In this document: positions 6,594-7,483 of the stretch, one piece after another
Position numbering within the stretch: the first letter of the stretch is position 1
Layout: the number at the start of each line of letters is the position of its first letter
DNA from: Thermohalobaculum sp045106875
GTDB taxonomy: Bacteria > Pseudomonadota > Alphaproteobacteria > Rhodobacterales > Rhodobacteraceae
Assembly (NCBI GenBank): GCA_045106875.1
Contig: JBGCFK010000230.1
Coordinates: forward strand, 1-7,483
Reading direction: 5' to 3'
DNA: 7,483 nucleotides
The notes under the pieces: generated by a model
Told to the model about the DNA's origin: nothing
Database searches by the model: none
What the model saw: only the letters and a program-made list of their open reading frames with translations
Made by a program: the position numbers and the translations under genes

Positions 6594-6623
6594 TGCTGGC
6601 GGCGCGGTCAGGGTTGCTATATA
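6594..6623 (+). promoter_or_regulatory. Weak candidate promoter in the lptC-lptA gap
   Basis: TATATA (6618-6623) could be a -10 box; the best -35 candidate, TGCTGG (6594-6599), is 18 bases upstream and poor. The 70-base gap is the widest between kdsD and lptB, so an internal promoter for lptA-lptB is plausible. E. coli has a dedicated stress-responsive lptAB promoter, but nothing here shows a sigma-E-type site. This call is weak. Confidence 0.2.
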
Positions 6624-6653
6624 CCATTTGAGTAATAGGACCGGAGGCAAAGG

Positions 6654-7178
6654 GTGGCCCACATGATCCGCGTATTTATTCCGTTGGTGCTTGGCTGCCT
6701 GTTGGCGCTGCCCGCCACGGCACAGGAAAATGGCCCGTTTGGTGGCTTCAAGCATGACAGAACCGAACCAATCGACATCACGGCGGATGCATTGGAGGTT
6801 CGGCAGGCTGAGAATCTGGCGATCTTCGAGGGCGGAGTCGTCGCGGGTCAGGGCACTCTCAGGCTCACGGCAGAGCGCGTCGAGGTCACTTTCGATCCGG
6901 ACAACCAGACCGATGACAACTCGGGCGCCATAAAGAAGATGATAGCGCGCGGGAACGTTTTCATCTCGAATGGATCCGAAACCGCCAAGGGCGAGCGCGC
7001 CGAATACGATGTGGACGGCGGCAAGATCAACATGACCGGGAAAGTGATCCTGACCCAGGGCTCGAACGTCATCTCGGGTCAAACCCTGACGATCAATCTG
7101 AACTCGGGTCAGGGGCGGATCGAAGGCACAGGAAGCGGGCGCGTAAAGTCGATCTTCACCCCCGCGAAGCAAGACTGA
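6654..7178 (+). CDS. lptA: LPS transport periplasmic bridge protein LptA
   Basis: The protein is 174 residues from GTG 6654, which has GGAGG six bases upstream. An ATG at 6663, with AGGG eight bases upstream, would give 171 residues and places the signal peptide right at the start. Residues 4-23 form a signal peptide (IRVFIPLVLGCLLALPATA), with probable cleavage after ATA. The rest is the OstA/LptA beta-jellyroll: PIDITADALEVRQAENLAIFEG, GQGTLRLTAERVEVTF, GNVFISNGSETAKGERAEYDV, INMTGKVILTQGSNVISG and TINLNSGQGRI. It polymerises or bridges across the periplasm, carrying LPS from LptC to LptD. It is placed between lptC and lptB, as in other proteobacteria. Overall size is near E. coli LptA (185). 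Confidence 0.94.
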   Translation: MAHMIRVFIPLVLGCLLALPATAQENGPFGGFKHDRTEPIDITADALEVRQAENLAIFEGGVVAGQGTLRLTAERVEVTFDPDNQTDDNSGAIKKMIARGNVFISNGSETAKGERAEYDVDGGKINMTGKVILTQGSNVISGQTLTINLNSGQGRIEGTGSGRVKSIFTPAKQD

Positions 7179-7201
7179 CACGCATCTCTGGGAACGACGA
7201 C

Positions 7202-7483
7202 TTGGCCAAGGACGAACTGCAACCGACGCCCGCCTTGACCGCACTCGATGGCGAGGGTGGGCTGGTCATAACGGGACTGGGCAAAAGCTATCGCCGGCGT
7301 CCCGTTGTGCGAGATGTGTCCATGCATCTGACCCGCGGGGAAGTCGTCGGGCTACTTGGGCCAAATGGCGCGGGTAAGACAACTTGCTTTTACATGATCA
7401 TCGGATTGATCGCCTGCGATTCGGGCACGATCCAGATGGACGGCCTCGAGGTTTCAGCCCTGCCGATGTACCGCCGTGCGCGG
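7202..7483 (+). CDS. lptB: LPS export ABC transporter ATP-binding protein LptB (3' end outside window)
   Basis: An open frame runs from TTG 7202 to the right edge (94 codons). The Walker A motif GPNGAGKT is at residues 53-60, followed by TCFYMIIGLI, very similar to E. coli LptB TTFYMVVGIV. DSGTIQMDG and LPMYRRAR follow, the latter an LptB signature just before the Q-loop. LptB is the cytosolic ATPase that powers LptFG and LPS extraction from the inner membrane. No ATG or GTG occurs in this frame at the expected start, and TTG 7202 with GGGA eight bases upstream is the best candidate. That gives roughly 20 extra residues before the first beta strand (LVITGLGKSYRRRPVV). The catalytic Walker B, signature and H-loop regions lie outside the window. 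It begins 23 bases after the lptA stop and is probably cotranscribed. Confidence 0.92.
   Translation, partial: MAKDELQPTPALTALDGEGGLVITGLGKSYRRRPVVRDVSMHLTRGEVVGLLGPNGAGKTTCFYMIIGLIACDSGTIQMDGLEVSALPMYRRAR

Overview
The window looks like part of the chromosome of a marine Rhodobacterales (Roseobacter-group) alphaproteobacterium. Three things support this. The left edge holds the end of an ethylmalonyl-CoA-pathway malyl-CoA lyase very close to Rhodobacter Mcl1. It carries NrnC, the short RNase D-like oligoribonuclease typical of alphaproteobacteria. It also has an nrnC-kdsD-lptC-lptA-lptB gene run of a kind I associate with this group. These are recognitions from memory of the families; no database search was run.

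Layout: (1) 2-340, plus strand, 3' third of mcl1. (2) 341-463, a short convergent intergenic region with two related perfect hairpins and a third imperfect one, probably terminators. (3) 464-2755, minus strand, a large secreted M10/serralysin-like RTX zinc metalloprotease. It has a cysteine-rich N-terminus, three copies of a ~107-residue calcium-binding module and a type I secretion-type C-terminus. (4) 2756-2937, a divergent promoter region with a 7-7-7 inverted repeat that could be an operator. (5) 2938-3897, plus strand, accA (acetyl-CoA carboxylase, fatty acid synthesis). (6) 3898-4316, a 419-base stretch with no convincing gene. (7) 4317 to the end, plus strand, a tightly packed cluster: nrnC (clears RNA dinucleotides), kdsD (first Kdo step), then lptC, lptA and lptB (lipopolysaccharide transport). 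The last gene runs off the window.

The right half forms one functional theme: making the Kdo of the LPS inner core and moving finished LPS to the outer membrane. LptB (ATPase), LptC (inner-membrane anchor) and LptA (periplasmic bridge) are adjacent parts of one machine. nrnC sits 18 bases upstream of kdsD and is probably cotranscribed. The kdsD stop and lptC start overlap by four bases, suggesting translational coupling.

Most of the window is housekeeping and I see no defence system, CRISPR array, insertion sequence, RNA gene or clear novel multi-gene system. The accessory item is the RTX protease. Its N-terminal PVCGGPP motif resembles a matrix-metalloprotease cysteine switch, it has an in-frame run of eight G that could slip, and it is built from internal repeats. 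These, with the paired hairpins at its 3' end and the palindrome at its 5' end, are the observations most worth a second look.
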